Source: Ephydatia muelleri (lineage: Eukaryota; Porifera; Demospongiae; Spongillida; Spongillidae). From it: 64,000 bases of DNA. The notes below the pieces were generated by a model. It was not told the origin of the DNA, searched no databases, and was given only the letters and a program-made list of their open reading frames with translations. Made by a program: the position numbers and the translations under genes. Shown in pieces: positions 28,288-39,388 of the stretch. Numbering within the stretch: the first letter of the stretch is position 1; each line of letters opens with the position of its first letter. Location: NCBI GenBank assembly GCA_013339895.1, contig JABACO010000016.1:555694-619693 (forward strand), written 5' to 3'.

Positions 28288-29256
28288 TTGGTGTTGGTTT
28301 TGTGCCGGCTCTACTGCTTTCGGGACCAGGAGGATAGACAGCGCGTAGTAAGCTGCTGGAACTGTGGAGACAAGGGGCACATTGCACGAAACTGTACAGT
28401 CCGTCGTAAACACCAGCAGCAGCTAGGTAATGGTCGTCCCACCATGCTAGGGGTCCAGCACGAGGGGGAGACCTGTCAGCAGAGAATATTATCTCTGCTG
28501 ACAGTGAACGGTGGCCTAAATTACCACCTGAAAGGTTTTGTCACCTCCTTACCTATTGTATTTGTAGTAGCTCTTTCTCCCCTTCCTCTCCTCAGAAGTT
28601 GACAATGGGCCAGGCAGTTCAATTGGACAGTATACTTGCCTTACGTCCATGCACTGGACAGAAGCTGGTTGGTGTATACGATACCACGTAACATCAAGGG
28701 AGTTGGGATTTCGGCTACTCTGAAGGTTACATTAGATGATCTTACTGTTGAAGCCATCTTGAGTTCAGACTTCTTGGAAATGCATAAATGTGTTATTGAT
28801 GTGAACGGTGTGGTCTAACGATGCGGTCAAGCGATACTTCAAAGAAACCGGCATTACATGTTTGGCACAGATTCATTTATAATTTACTAATGAAATGAAT
28901 CTGTGCTGACTTTTATTAACTAAGTACATCAGTATCTTTCCAACTAATGGGCAAAATTTAAATAGGGGTGTTTTGAGATATTTTGATATGTGCAAAACAA
29001 GGGGGCCAAGTTATTAATTTTATTGATGTTAACATAAATGTTTGTCGTTCCTTGTGTTCATCCACGGAAGGGTCCATTTAAAGTTGTGGAATGCATAGGT
29101 GAAAGTGACTACAAGATCAAAGCACCACCACCTTTAGAAGTCATACATTTCAATCCATTGAAGCCATGCTTAGCTGGAACAAGAATACCAACCCCTATCA
29201 GAACAGACTGGTGTGCAGATTATATAGACCAATTCCAGCTAAATGGTCTCAGTTGA
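28288..29256 (+). pseudogene. Gypsy-type LTR retrotransposon fragments
   Basis: Three pieces in order: 28288-28602 contains a CCHC zinc knuckle (CWNCGDKGHIARNC) typical of Gag nucleocapsid; 28636-28818 resembles the end of a retroviral-type aspartic protease (AILSSDFLEMHKCVIDV); 29038-29256 resembles an integrase C-terminus (KGPFKVVECIGESDYKIKAP). Reverse transcriptase and RNase H are absent between them, so a large internal deletion is implied. No LTRs were recognised. Non-functional. Confidence 0.6.
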
Positions 29257-29705
29257 GTGAGCATTTGGATATCTTGAGTGTGGTTGAAGTGCCACCTACT
29301 GTGGAGCAGCCACTTCCTGCTGAACTGAGTACCATCTAATCAAGGGCCACCTCATGTTGAACCATACCCTGTCGTCGAAGTACTCCCACCCCTACTCAGT
29401 CGTCAGTCACCCATTCCAGTTCATCCACATAGCCACATGCTACCCTCAACGAATATGTCATCCTGCATATTATGGGTACTAAGCTCAAACCAATTCTTCA
29501 CTGCAAGGAGGGAGCATGTAATCACCTTGGACTACAAAGAAAAGTAGACTGTCCCTTGTCACTCCATGTATATTTTGTATATAAGTTGTCCTCACTCAGT
29601 CTATCATTCTCTCTACATGATTGTACTGCTGATATTGCTATCCATCTGGGGAACTGGGTGATGCATTACATAATATTTAATAATAATCATTTACAACCAT
29701 ACGCA

Positions 29706-29760
<55 letters not shown>
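29706..29760. repeat. (CA)n microsatellite
   Basis: Pure AC dinucleotide run. Confidence 0.96.
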
Positions 29761-29764
<4 letters not shown>

Positions 29765-30188
29765 TAACACTGCTATGTACTTAAGTGAACATTCCTATTG
29801 GCTGGAATGCTCCGGCTCTTGCAATCAGGGTCAGGTTTAAATGTCCATACAGGTCTGCAATAACTTCGAACTTTGGTTGTGATGAACCAGTAGACTAGCC
29901 CAGTTGCCATATGTCTCCATGGTGATGGGAACACATACCCAACCCAACTCTTGCCACTTGTGCTTGTAGGATTCTGCTGCTTTTGTGATAAGGTCTGGCA
30001 ATACCAATTCGACTCAGTTCGTGACTGTGGGGGAATGCTGCATAATTATCTTCCAAAACTGCATGAGAGGGCATAAAAGCCAAGATGTCCATACATGCAT
30101 GCCTGGATAAGAAATGAAAATGTTCTAACATGATAATTTGTCCAACATTGTTAATGCCATGCAATGAGTATTTTGTTGCTTCCCTGCA

Positions 30189-30279
30189 TGGGCTGCGACG
30201 GGAGCCGGTTCAGATCAATGGGCTGCGACGGGAACCGGTTCTGACCAATGGGCTGAGATGGGAACCGGTTCAGACCAAT
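30189..30279. repeat. 30-bp tandem repeat, three copies
   Basis: Units of GGGCTGCGACGGGAACCGGT plus ten further bases ending GACCAAT, with a few substitutions. Each contains ACCGGT, palindromic (or ends in GCCGGT in the first copy). Confidence 0.9.
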
Positions 30280-31029
30280 ATTATAATACTGTACTTGCAT
30301 GATTCTCCGTCTATTACTTTAATGGGGGCCCATCATTGACGACTGACCAGTAAACGTTATGTACAGTCAGAATCATAACTGTACATGATGCATGTACATG
30401 ACATGAAGAATCTGCATGGTACAACTATATGATATTTATATCATGCATCTCTGAATACAGTGTATACTCTATATGCAAGACAAGAAATTAAAGGACCCCA
30501 TTAATTCACCTATTATTTGCATGCCCCTTCTTCTGCATCTGCCGTTAACAGAGTCATGCAGTGATACCAGAGAAATTTCATCCTGCTAAAGTTTTTTTCC
30601 CTTTCGAAAATGCTCCTTTGGATCAAATGGTGAATGCACATGCATGCATGAAGTGCCCTGGCTAGGTCTGAACACTTCTCAAGGTTCACAGTGTGCACTT
30701 TGTCCTATAGTACATGTAGCTCTTCAGATCCTATTTAGGATCAACTGGCAAGAGATGATGTGTTCCCATTGATGGGAATTGATCTGTTTAAGGTCAGTAC
30801 ATGTGCATGGGTCCCCCAGATGATGCATGCATTGCATTCTTATAGATGCCCACCTCTCTGATGGGGATCAACTGACGATGAGGGGAATTGATCTAGCTGT
30901 TCACAGTAAGGTCAGTTCCTCTCTTTCTTCTCACTCCTCCTCACTTCTTCTCCTGTGTATTCCTCTCCTATTCTTGCAGAGAAAGCACACAGGAATAGAG
31001 CTAGCAGTCACATGCACTTCATTATTTTG

Positions 31030-31041
31030 GTGTGTGTGTGA

Positions 31042-31072
<31 letters not shown>

Positions 31073-31078
31073 TGTGAT
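31030..31078. repeat. (GT)n microsatellite
   Basis: TG dinucleotide run with an A interruption. Confidence 0.93.
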
Positions 31079-31224
31079 ATTTGTGTTTAAATAAACCTAA
31101 GGAGTGCCAGTTTCAACTAAGGGGCAAGTTGAGTCCTGAGCTTAAAGTTGTGTCCCTCCTTGTCCCCTCCCCTTCATACTTCTCTCCCCTACCCGTGTTA
31201 CTGCTCACCCTACTTCTCGCCTCG

Positions 31225-31601
31225 GACGCTACGGCGGCCCGGACCCCGGCGGACGGCGCGCCGCGACCCCGGGGACGGCGCGCCCGGACCCCGGCGGACC
31301 GCGCCCGGACCCCGGCGGACGGCGCGCGGCGACCCCGGCGGACGCGCGCCCGGACCCCGGCGGACCGGCCCGGACCCCGCGGACGGCGCGCGACCCCGGC
31401 GTACGGCGCGCGCGCCGGCGGACGGCGCCCGCGACGCCGGCGGACGGCGCCGCGACGCCGGACGGCGCGCCGCGACGCCGGCGGACGCGCGCCGCGACGC
31501 CGGCGGACGGCGCGGACGCAGCCGGGCGACTGCCGCGACGCGCGCCGCGACGCCGGCGGACGGCGCGCCGCGACGCCGACGGCGCGCCGCACGCCGGCTT
31601 A
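31225..31601. repeat. extremely GC-rich minisatellite
   Basis: About 375 bp made of variants of GGCGGACGGCGCGCCGCGAC, with CCCCGGCGGAC and CGCCGGCGGAC forms. Nearly all G and C, in an otherwise AT-rich window. Open frames in several registers are by-products. It sits inside a pyrimidine-rich tract. Confidence 0.9.
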
Positions 31602-31602
31602 A

Positions 31603-31775
31603 CTCCTCTACTCCTACTTCTCTCCTCTACTCCTTACTTCTCCTCTACTCCTTCTTACTTCTCTCCTCTACTCCTTCTTACTCTTCCTCTACTCCTTCTT
31701 ACTTCTCTCCTCTACTCCTTCTTACTTCTCTCCTCTACCCCTTCTTACTTCTCACCCTTACCCCTTCGTAGACTA
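31603..31775. repeat. CT-rich tandem repeat
   Basis: Repeats of CTCCTCTACTCCTTCTTACT with variations, following the GC-rich block. A related ACTTCTCTCCCCTAC-type sequence precedes that block. Confidence 0.85.
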
Positions 31776-32797
31776 GTGCATCTTCATGTGCTATGTGTGA
31801 GCTAAGCTATAGCATCCCTGCAGTGTAGCCGAGTGGGCGTGACAGGAATGAAGTTCAGCAAGCAAATGTGGGAAAGCTTTATAATACTACTAGGTACCGA
31901 AGGGTGATGCGAGTGAAAAATCCTTACGCGCGTCATGATGCGTCCGCGACGTGGCAGGCAGGCGGCGCTTAGCTGACAACAATTCACTTCAATCCGTTAA
32001 TTCGGTACGATCATGATACGAAGTGATAACTCATCTTCTTTGACCCGTATAGACTTTGACAAAAAAAAACAGAACAGCAAAAACAAACAGACACTGAGTT
32101 GCGAACAGCGGAACATGTACAAGGAAGTGATTAATACTCATGTGGAATGGGAGAATGGAACTAGGGTTGTCTGCACAAATCGAGCAGGAAATGTGCATTA
32201 ACTTTGCACACCTGTATCTCCGTAACGAAATTAACGAACAAAACAAATCAATAGCTATAGGACCCCTCTACCTACAAATCGAATTTGAAGCGATTTAATT
32301 ACTCCTGCCGAAAGTTATGACGGGTTCATACCCTGTGGGGTATCGGACGTTGCAATACTGCATGCACGGAGCAAGTGCAAAACCCCAAAAGTATTTTATC
32401 GTAGAGAAAAGGGGAAGTGTAGAAAATAGAAATAGGAAGTTGATAGCATGCATTTACCGTTCGGAAGATATAACGATGTAAATGCAAAGGATTTGTATAA
32501 CTGTGACATTTTATGATTACGTTTCCGCGAAAAGGGACCTAACGCAGTACACGCTATAGCAATGTAACGATTGCGTTCAAATGTATGGCTGATTATAAAT
32601 TCAGAACTTTAAAACTGCAAGACAGATACTCCGATTCTCAGTGCGTAAGACGCAATGTGTGGAGGACATTTCTGACATCAAACATTTGAAGAAAAAAAAC
32701 AAAACACGCGGAAACGATCCCATTCTTGTGTGAACTGTTCCAATGTATTATAAAACTTTATAAAAATGCATAGTGTTTGAATCGCTATAACATCCGA

Positions 32798-32914
32798 ACT
32801 CGGATATTAAAGCTGTGAACCAACATGGCGGACGTGTATAAATTTATGCATGTCATGGATAAATTTATGCACGTCCGCCATGCTGGTTCACAGCTTTTAC
32901 GGAAATATCTGAGT
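32798..32914. repeat. foldback hairpin element
   Basis: Arms AGCTGTGAACCAACATGGCG and an inverted counterpart (GCCATGCTGGTTCACAGCT) pair, with outer ACTCGGATATT/AATATCTGAGT pairs and an AATTTATGCA-type loop. Confidence 0.8.
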
Positions 32915-33031
32915 GACGAAAACTGTCTCTGGGGGAATGCTGTAAATAGTGTGCTGAGCTATGGAACAGTGCTGTAAATCGCTATGGGGGAGTGCTGTAA
33001 GCTCCCTAGCACATTTGCATGTAGATGACAA

Positions 33032-33209
33032 TATAGAGAGGTTGCAGTGTCATCCCGGGAAGAGCGACGGCCCATGTTTTTTGGTGTCCCGAGTTCTGTT
33101 ACAGGTTGTAAATAATCTGTTACAGATTGGAAACATTCTGTAACAGACCTGAAGACACCAAGAAACATGGCCGCCGCTCTTCCCGGGATGACACTGCAAC
33201 CTCTCTATA
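33032..33209. repeat. foldback hairpin element with CTGTTACAG core
   Basis: TATAGAGAGGTTGCAGTGTC pairs with its inverted copy at the right end, followed inwards by CATCCCGGGAAGAGCG and CCATGTTTCTTGGTGTC-type arms. The core contains CTGTTACAG and CTGTAACAG, as in the hairpin at 27927. Confidence 0.85.
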
Positions 33210-33535
33210 GATCACGGATTAGCTCTTATGCAATCCATAGTGAAATGGACATCATTATTGAACAAACCTGTGATTAATATATATGTAAGTAAACACAATC
33301 GAAGAACTTTTCAATAATGCATTTTGTATCAGTAAACGTATAGACTTGTAGTTTGGTGTAATTGTGACACTCAAAACATGGCGATTGGAAAATGTGAAAG
33401 CGAAAAATGGGTGGGATTGGCGGAAAAATACACGTCACATTGATTAGGCCTAAAGGCTTTATTTTTGAGCAGCCATTTTACTGTATTTAAAATAACGCCA
33501 TACTTGTATCGCGCATGCGTAAATCTGGACGTTGC

Positions 33536-33597
33536 TATCGAGACCTACGTTAGTATCGGGACCTACGTTAGTATCGGGACGTACGTTAGTATGGTCC
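33536..33597. repeat. 19-bp tandem repeat, three copies
   Basis: Three copies of GGGACCTACGTTAGTATC with small changes. Confidence 0.85.
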
Positions 33598-34121
33598 TAT
33601 GTAGGATTTGAAGTGTCATGAATACGATTAGCAAAACACCCGATTCCATAATGTGAACCGTCTATTTATTTTTCCCAAGCGCCTTTGGATAGAGCTGGTG
33701 ATTACCTACAACGTAGTGAAACTGCCGACGCTTAGATAGCTAAGACAGTGTAGATAATCCATACTCGTTCCCACACTCGAACCCAGAAAAACGGTTCCGT
33801 CAATTACGCATTCCGTCAATTATAAGTTAAATATTCCATCGGTTTAAGAGCTATATTTTTGTCACCAGTTAAGCCTAATTTTACCAGTTACGGAAAGGCA
33901 CTGGACAAGACAAGTTAGGAACTTTCTGCCCAGTTTGTTTGGTATTATGACAATGTGAACTAGAGTTGTGTTCAACACAAATTTCAATGTTTACGTAAAT
34001 GTTTGCATGATTTTAATACATGTAGCGTCATCGTGACCATAAAAAGGGGGTCTGTGCCAACACCTTCTAAATCTATTGTGACGACACAGGTATTATGCAG
34101 CGTGAATTGTACCCCCACAAA

Positions 34122-34574
34122 ATGCCTTCACGCGCTAGAGCACGGAGAGATAAGAACCGTGCTGAAAAGATTGCTGAGTTAAATGAAAACTGTATAGAAG
34201 ATACGGAGCGTGATATTTCTATGGAAGCGCATGAAAGGAAGAAGAAACAGCGTGACAAGAAACGCTACGCAAACGACCACAAGAAAACTAATCGCTGGAG
34301 GTAACTTAGTGAGATTTGTATTCACATTTAATCAGTAATATACTAATCTTATTCATTGTCCAGAAAAGCCCACAAGAAAATCAATCCTTGGAGGTATGTA
34401 AATAAGATATAAATTAAATCAATAGCATAAGTTAATCATTGTAGAATGACTTGGGTGCCTTCTCCTTTCCTCCTATTTGAGGTTGAAGAACGCACCACGC
34501 AAATCACGCGTACTGCACGTGACATTAATAACAATCTTAAATCATTCCCTAAAGTACAACTTATAATCTATTAG
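34122..34574 (+). CDS. transposon-associated basic repeat protein, three exons with a 30-nt mini-exon
   Basis: Exon 1 34122-34300 (MPSRARARRDKNRAEKI start, ends phase 2 before GTAACT), exon 2 34364-34393 (exactly 30 nt, acceptor TCCAG, donor GTATGT) and exon 3 34445-34574 (acceptor TTGTAG), ending in TAG. All joins stay in frame, giving about 112 residues. The lysine/arginine-rich protein repeats a DHKKTNRWR-like unit, and exon 2 encodes one unit (KAHKKINPWR). Exon 3 contains ITRTARDINNNLKSFPK. The MPSR start and basic repeats resemble the ORF at 52769-52479 and multicopy sponge/cnidarian proteins with ADPEKK repeats. I infer a mobile-element origin together with the OTU fragment downstream. 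An alternative ATG lies at 34095. Confidence 0.5.
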
Positions 34575-34908
34575 AAACAGCATATTTAACTTCGTATTTC
34601 TATTCCTCTCCCTTTAAACACTCTCTGTTTGAGCCCAGTGCTAGTGTACAGGGTACATACAAGTGTGAGCTAAATAAAGACCTTCATAACAATAACATTA
34701 CTTGGACAGTTGGATGATGCTTTCAATAAAGTTAATCCTTGTCTAGCTAAAAAGGTACTCACACGAACTGCTAGTGAAGCAGTAGCTAAGATACAAAACA
34801 ATACCAGTTCTCCCAAGCATGCAGTATTGTACCCACACTGCAGCCATCCAAACGTACGAGTGAGTTGAAAAACCCACCAACTAAGAAGCATAAATTGGAT
34901 GAACTGAT

Positions 34909-35431
34909 TTGACATGGCAACATGAAAAATGTGCTGAATTAGGTCTTACTTTCCACAGTGAAATCCATACTGAAAAAGGGGGTGAGGGTATTCACTTACA
35001 TCGCCCTGAACTAACCACTGTAATTAGAATTGTAGGTGATGGGAACTGTCTGTTTTGTTGTTTCTCCTACATAATAACTGGGTCACAAGACCAACATTTT
35101 GAAATCCACACAGCTATTGTTAGTCATATGAAGCACATTGCACCCTATCTGGAAGATGCACAGTGTGTTGAGATGGGCAGTAGCATAGAAGAGTACATAT
35201 CTAACACAAGTATAGATGAGGTTAACTCTTGGGCAACCACAAACGAAATGTCAGTACTGGCCCACCTGTTAAAATGTAACATATAATAATTATGGAACCA
35301 TTAACCAAACATGGGAACCACGTTTTCCTGATCCTGGAATCATTGAAGATGTTACACAAAAATCTCTATACATTGTTCATATGCATGGTAACCATTTTGA
35401 AGTTGTTACATCTCAGTTCCCTCAATAGTCG
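34909..35431 (+). pseudogene. OTU-family cysteine protease fragment
   Basis: The frame contains GDGNCLF with the expected catalytic Asp and Cys of OTU deubiquitinases, then DQHFEIHTAIVSHM. After a frame change near 35283 it continues with GNHFEVVT, supplying the expected His. No ATG opens the domain and the frame is broken, so this is a decayed copy or part of a longer spliced gene. It lies about 330 bp downstream of the basic-repeat gene on the same strand. In my memory, OTU domains of this type occur in multicopy transposon-like proteins of sponges and Hydra. Confidence 0.65.
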
Positions 35432-36069
35432 GTCTGCAATATCCATACAGTCAAATGATAGGAATGCTATTTTAAATCACACACACCAGTTTATATTGTT
35501 ACTTCATGCTAACAATCAGCCACTGCCTATGGGAGGTCAGTATATATCTCACATGTTTATGTGATTTGCATTCACTTCATGGGTTGAGTGAATGATGTGC
35601 TTAAAAAGCACACCAGCCTGCAGCAAGGCTGTCCTCCCCTAGACCTCGGCAGTACAAATTGACACAATCAACCATTTAACTGTACATATGCATTATTTGC
35701 GGTCTCCTAAATTGCACCTCATTCACATCATTTGATATAACGCCAAGGTTCGAACTTGACATGACCTTGGTTAGGTACGGGTATATTTTTTTCAAACGCT
35801 ATATTTTGCACCAAGTTTGGTATTGCCTTAAAGAGCAAATTAAATGAATTAAAATGATATGTGAAACGTGGCATTTGCATAAGCAGTGAAAAAGTTATAG
35901 CGATCCAAACATCGGATTTAGCGACTATGGTAATCCATGCGGTAGCGCATAAAAAATTGTGACGGTTTTTGTTCTCTTCGCTATAGCAACTACAATCTAT
36001 AATATAATCACACCAAATTTTTTTTACAAGTCTTGCACACACATAAGAAGTATAGAATAGTGTTATACA

Positions 36070-37826
36070 TCAATTTCACTAATGTACAAATCATCTGTGA
36101 TATAGTCAACTAAGAATCCATATAGCGTCATTGAAACATCATCTCCGTCTTCTTGACTGCATCCTTGTTTCCAATAAGTAGCAGTTACCTTATACCCTTT
36201 ACAATTTTTTGATAACTTTACTGCTACAATTTTACTTTGGTATAATATACATTTTCTTCGTTAACAAACCACAAATGTTCAAAGCAGAGTCCATCAATCA
36301 CTTCTGGATTGGCAAGAATTGCTTTTATGTGGGATTCATCCATCTCTGGAAACTCAATACACAATTCTGCATTGCCTTCTGCAACACTCTGTATTTTCTT
36401 TTGTAACTTTCTTCGATAACTGCTATCTTTTTTCTGGTTTCTTTCCAATAGTCGTTTATCCTGCTCCTTAGCAACATTTAGTTCATGGGTGTGAAGAAGC
36501 AACTTCATCTTTTGAGCCTGTCCTATACAAAATTTAAAAATTTTTCCTGCTCATTGTGAGGTTTTGAACAAAGCCATGGTAACGTTTTATTTATTTTAGA
36601 CTTAACCTTTGCATCAACAAATCCAATTTTCACATTATGTGCATTTCTAAAATGATAATCAGCTAGTCCAAGAGTTTGCTCTGCAAACATATTATGTGCA
36701 GGGGCAGAGAGCGTTTGACTTGCCATACTGAGGTGTTGGAATGTTGGATAGATTACCCTCAATGTAATCATACATTTGTCGTTCAATTACTTCGATGATA
36801 CCAGTTATAAGTCGGAACAACATTTCATTCAAGCTTGCTTTCCCAGTACATTCATTAAATTAAAATTACTTTGTAAACACTGCAGTATATAGCATCTGTC
36901 CCTTTGTCCAAATCTATTCCAAACATATCTGTACATGTTGTTAAGACAAGTAATGGGCAATCCTTTAATGATTTTAGGTACTGTAAACATGTCTTAATGT
37001 ATGAAATAGTATCAAGGTTAGTGATGCCTGGATTTCCATACAGCTGTTTCATCCAAGGCCCAGTCACTAATTTTCCAGTAATGCCAAGTGCTTGCAATTG
37101 CAGTAATGATTTGTCATTTTTTAAGTCCTTCTGTAATGCTGATCACAAGCTAGTAGTATTACAACATGAAGTATCTAAATAGATCAAAAGTTTTTCTCTT
37201 AAATAGTTTAACACACCTGCCAGATGGAATACAACATGGAATCGGTTTCCTACATAGCACACAATGATTCCAGGCTTGATATTTTCTTGCCTCAAAAATT
37301 GTTTAAATCCTCCTGGGTCACCTTTACCTTGTTTAAAGCACATCTTTGTCATAGCATACATAAAATTAACTGCACAACAACTATTTCCAAATGTATCACT
37401 AGCACTATTATACTCCTTATCATATACCTTTAGTAGATCTGTGCACCTTTTGGCAATCCCATCTAGAGGGTGCACATTGCATTTGAGCTCTAGTATAGTT
37501 CAATGTCAAGTGATGATTAAAGACTCTGAACTACACAATGGTTCACTGCTACTCTGTCAGTAAGGGTGTTCTTCAACTTGGTTTGTATTGGGTCAAGTTT
37601 GTGATATTCAGCAAATGAACTTACAATAACATTAAAACAGGTCTGAATATGGGAAGCATAATCATCTGTTGTACCCCCAGCTAATTGTAGCACATAGGAA
37701 GTGGGAGGAACTGTTGCAATGCAATTCCAAGCCATTTCTTATTGCTGAAACCTGTAGTGCATTGTCTGCACTGATATCACCACTAAAACCTTCAATCAAC
37801 TTCTTAAAATCTTCTGCAGTCTTCAT
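36070..37826 (-). pseudogene. uncharacterised transposon-like protein, broken frames
   Basis: Minus-strand pieces in order: 37826 start (MKTAEDFKKLIEGFSGDI), 37735-37517 (GGTTDDYASHIQTCF, LTDRVAVNH), 37475-37143 (MHPLDGIAKRC, GNRFHVVFHLAGVLNYLRE), 37097-36855, 36786-36523 and 36508-36224. A tail near 36070-36210 reads like TATYWKQGCSQEDGDD. I recognise the HPLD and GNR.H..FH motifs from a multicopy sponge/cnidarian family of unknown function, possibly with an RNase H-like transposase fold. It converges on the OTU/basic-repeat pieces at 34-35.4 kb and may belong to the same large element. Several frameshifts make it non-functional. Confidence 0.45.
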
Positions 37827-38436
37827 CCTAATTTGGAAAAATACACACTAACAGATCGTTGCAGCATGCTAACATCTTAAAAGGGTTACATATAGGGTTG
37901 TAAGCACACTGGAAAGTTGCACAGTCATGCGTTAGTTCCATTTTCGCGGCAATGTACAATATGATATCTGGGGACGAGTCACTACCTGAGAAAATCTGGG
38001 GTTAATGGACTACTCCGGAGCCGTACTCGAGATTCCTAGACTACCTGACCCCCAACCTCAGAACCGTGCTCTGGGATCCTACCTGACCCATCCCCCGGAC
38101 CCCACGCGCGGACGCACCATACCTAGCAAGGGTTTGGCTGGGGTATCGGGCCGACTCCCCCTGGCATCGCACGTGATACAATAGATGAAGGGGGGCGGCC
38201 CCGAGTACGGTATCCGCCCCCTTTTGTATCAGCCCCTCACGTCACACGGTTGTGCTTGGGGGAGCCAGGAGGAATCCTGGATGGCCCAGAGGGGGCGGCC
38301 TTGCCACGGCCGACCCCCTCCCCCAAGCCCAACCCCTGCCAATATGGATACCAAAATTACCACCCTCCCTTCTTGGATCACACGATAAACCTTTTTTAAT
38401 TGTCATTCAAATGGCAAAACCATGAACTTTGACATC

Positions 38437-39388
38437 TCATAGCAGACGCCGAGCAACACCCTGGAGAACACTACTGGGGGTGCGGACATAGAGCATGTAC
38501 GCTGAGCTCTGCCACCTACCCAGCGTCTTAATCAGTGAGTCAGGAATACCCCGGATTGCTGTGGTGGTAGCTGCTCCGATGCAAAAACTGTGACCGGAGT
38601 ACAATTGCGTGTCAATTCCCGCCGTTGCTAACGCCGAACGCAACGCAGCAACAAATCGGGGACGCGTTAGGCAGCGACCATCTCCAAAAACAAAGAGTGG
38701 ACCAGGAGCTGGGCCTCGTCTTGACATATAATCCAGCACTGCCGAGATTGGACAGATCTCCAGACTCCCACGACCAATCACGAGGACGACCCCCTTTTGG
38801 AACGGGTCAGTCTTGGAGGCTTTCAACGTTACGCGAAGAGTCGAAGGCTCGAGATGGGAGTCGACTGCTATATCGTCAAAGCACAGGTGCATTCCCGTAT
38901 CGAATGAGGTGTCGGAAGGGACAACGACTTCCCCCGATCGCAAGAAACCGAAAAAAACACAGACAGCATGCCGCCCACAGCATTGACGCCGAGAACCTGT
39001 CCGGGTCTCTCGACCACACCTGCTTGAGTGCTCCCAGTAACGATGGAGTAATCGGAAGGCGAGGTCTAGCCGCTCCTTCGACGGCCTTTCTCTGAAGTCC
39101 CTTAATAACATACTCGAGCTGGGGCATGTCTGACATATGAGGGTCCCCAAGCCCCAAACCGATCTGCTCGTGCCGGACAGCTGCCAGATACGACTTAACT
39201 GTGCCAGCCTTGAGACCATCGAGGAACAGCCGCGCCACAAACTGCGACAACGTGCTTTCCGATGTCGGGTATGCGGTGATGCCATGGTTAAGGCAAAAAC
39301 GGTTGTATCGGCCACGGCCCGTCTTGTAGGCATTTACAGTCGAGGCTGCTAGTCCTGCTGTAAACAGCTCTTGAACAACCGGGACCAA
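38437..39388 (-). pseudogene. DIRS tyrosine recombinase, frameshifted
   Basis: The N-terminal core-binding part (LAASTVNAYKTGRGRYNRFC) is at 39388 downwards and the catalytic part (FGFLRSGEVVVPSD, KASKTDPF, GHSFCIGAATT, LGRWQSSAYMLYVRTP) ends at 38437. The frame changes near 38955 in a run of A. The H-x-x-R motif reads HSFC, so the second catalytic arginine is cysteine; the first Arg (LRSGE) and final Tyr remain. It normally inserts the circular DNA copy. Inactive by frameshift and by the R-to-C change. Confidence 0.85.

Larger units (their letters stand above)
29257..31029. other. intergenic, no recognised gene
   Basis: Holds a CA microsatellite, a three-copy 30-bp repeat and AT-rich unique sequence. 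Short open frames here show no recognisable protein. Confidence 0.5.

Noticed and set aside
31081..31771. Overlapping long frames rich in Arg, Pro and Ala
   Set aside because: They come from the GC-rich minisatellite and appear in several registers on both strands.
32013..32201. 62-residue frame with a Lys/Asn-rich stretch
   Set aside because: Too short, no homology recognised, AT-rich sequence.
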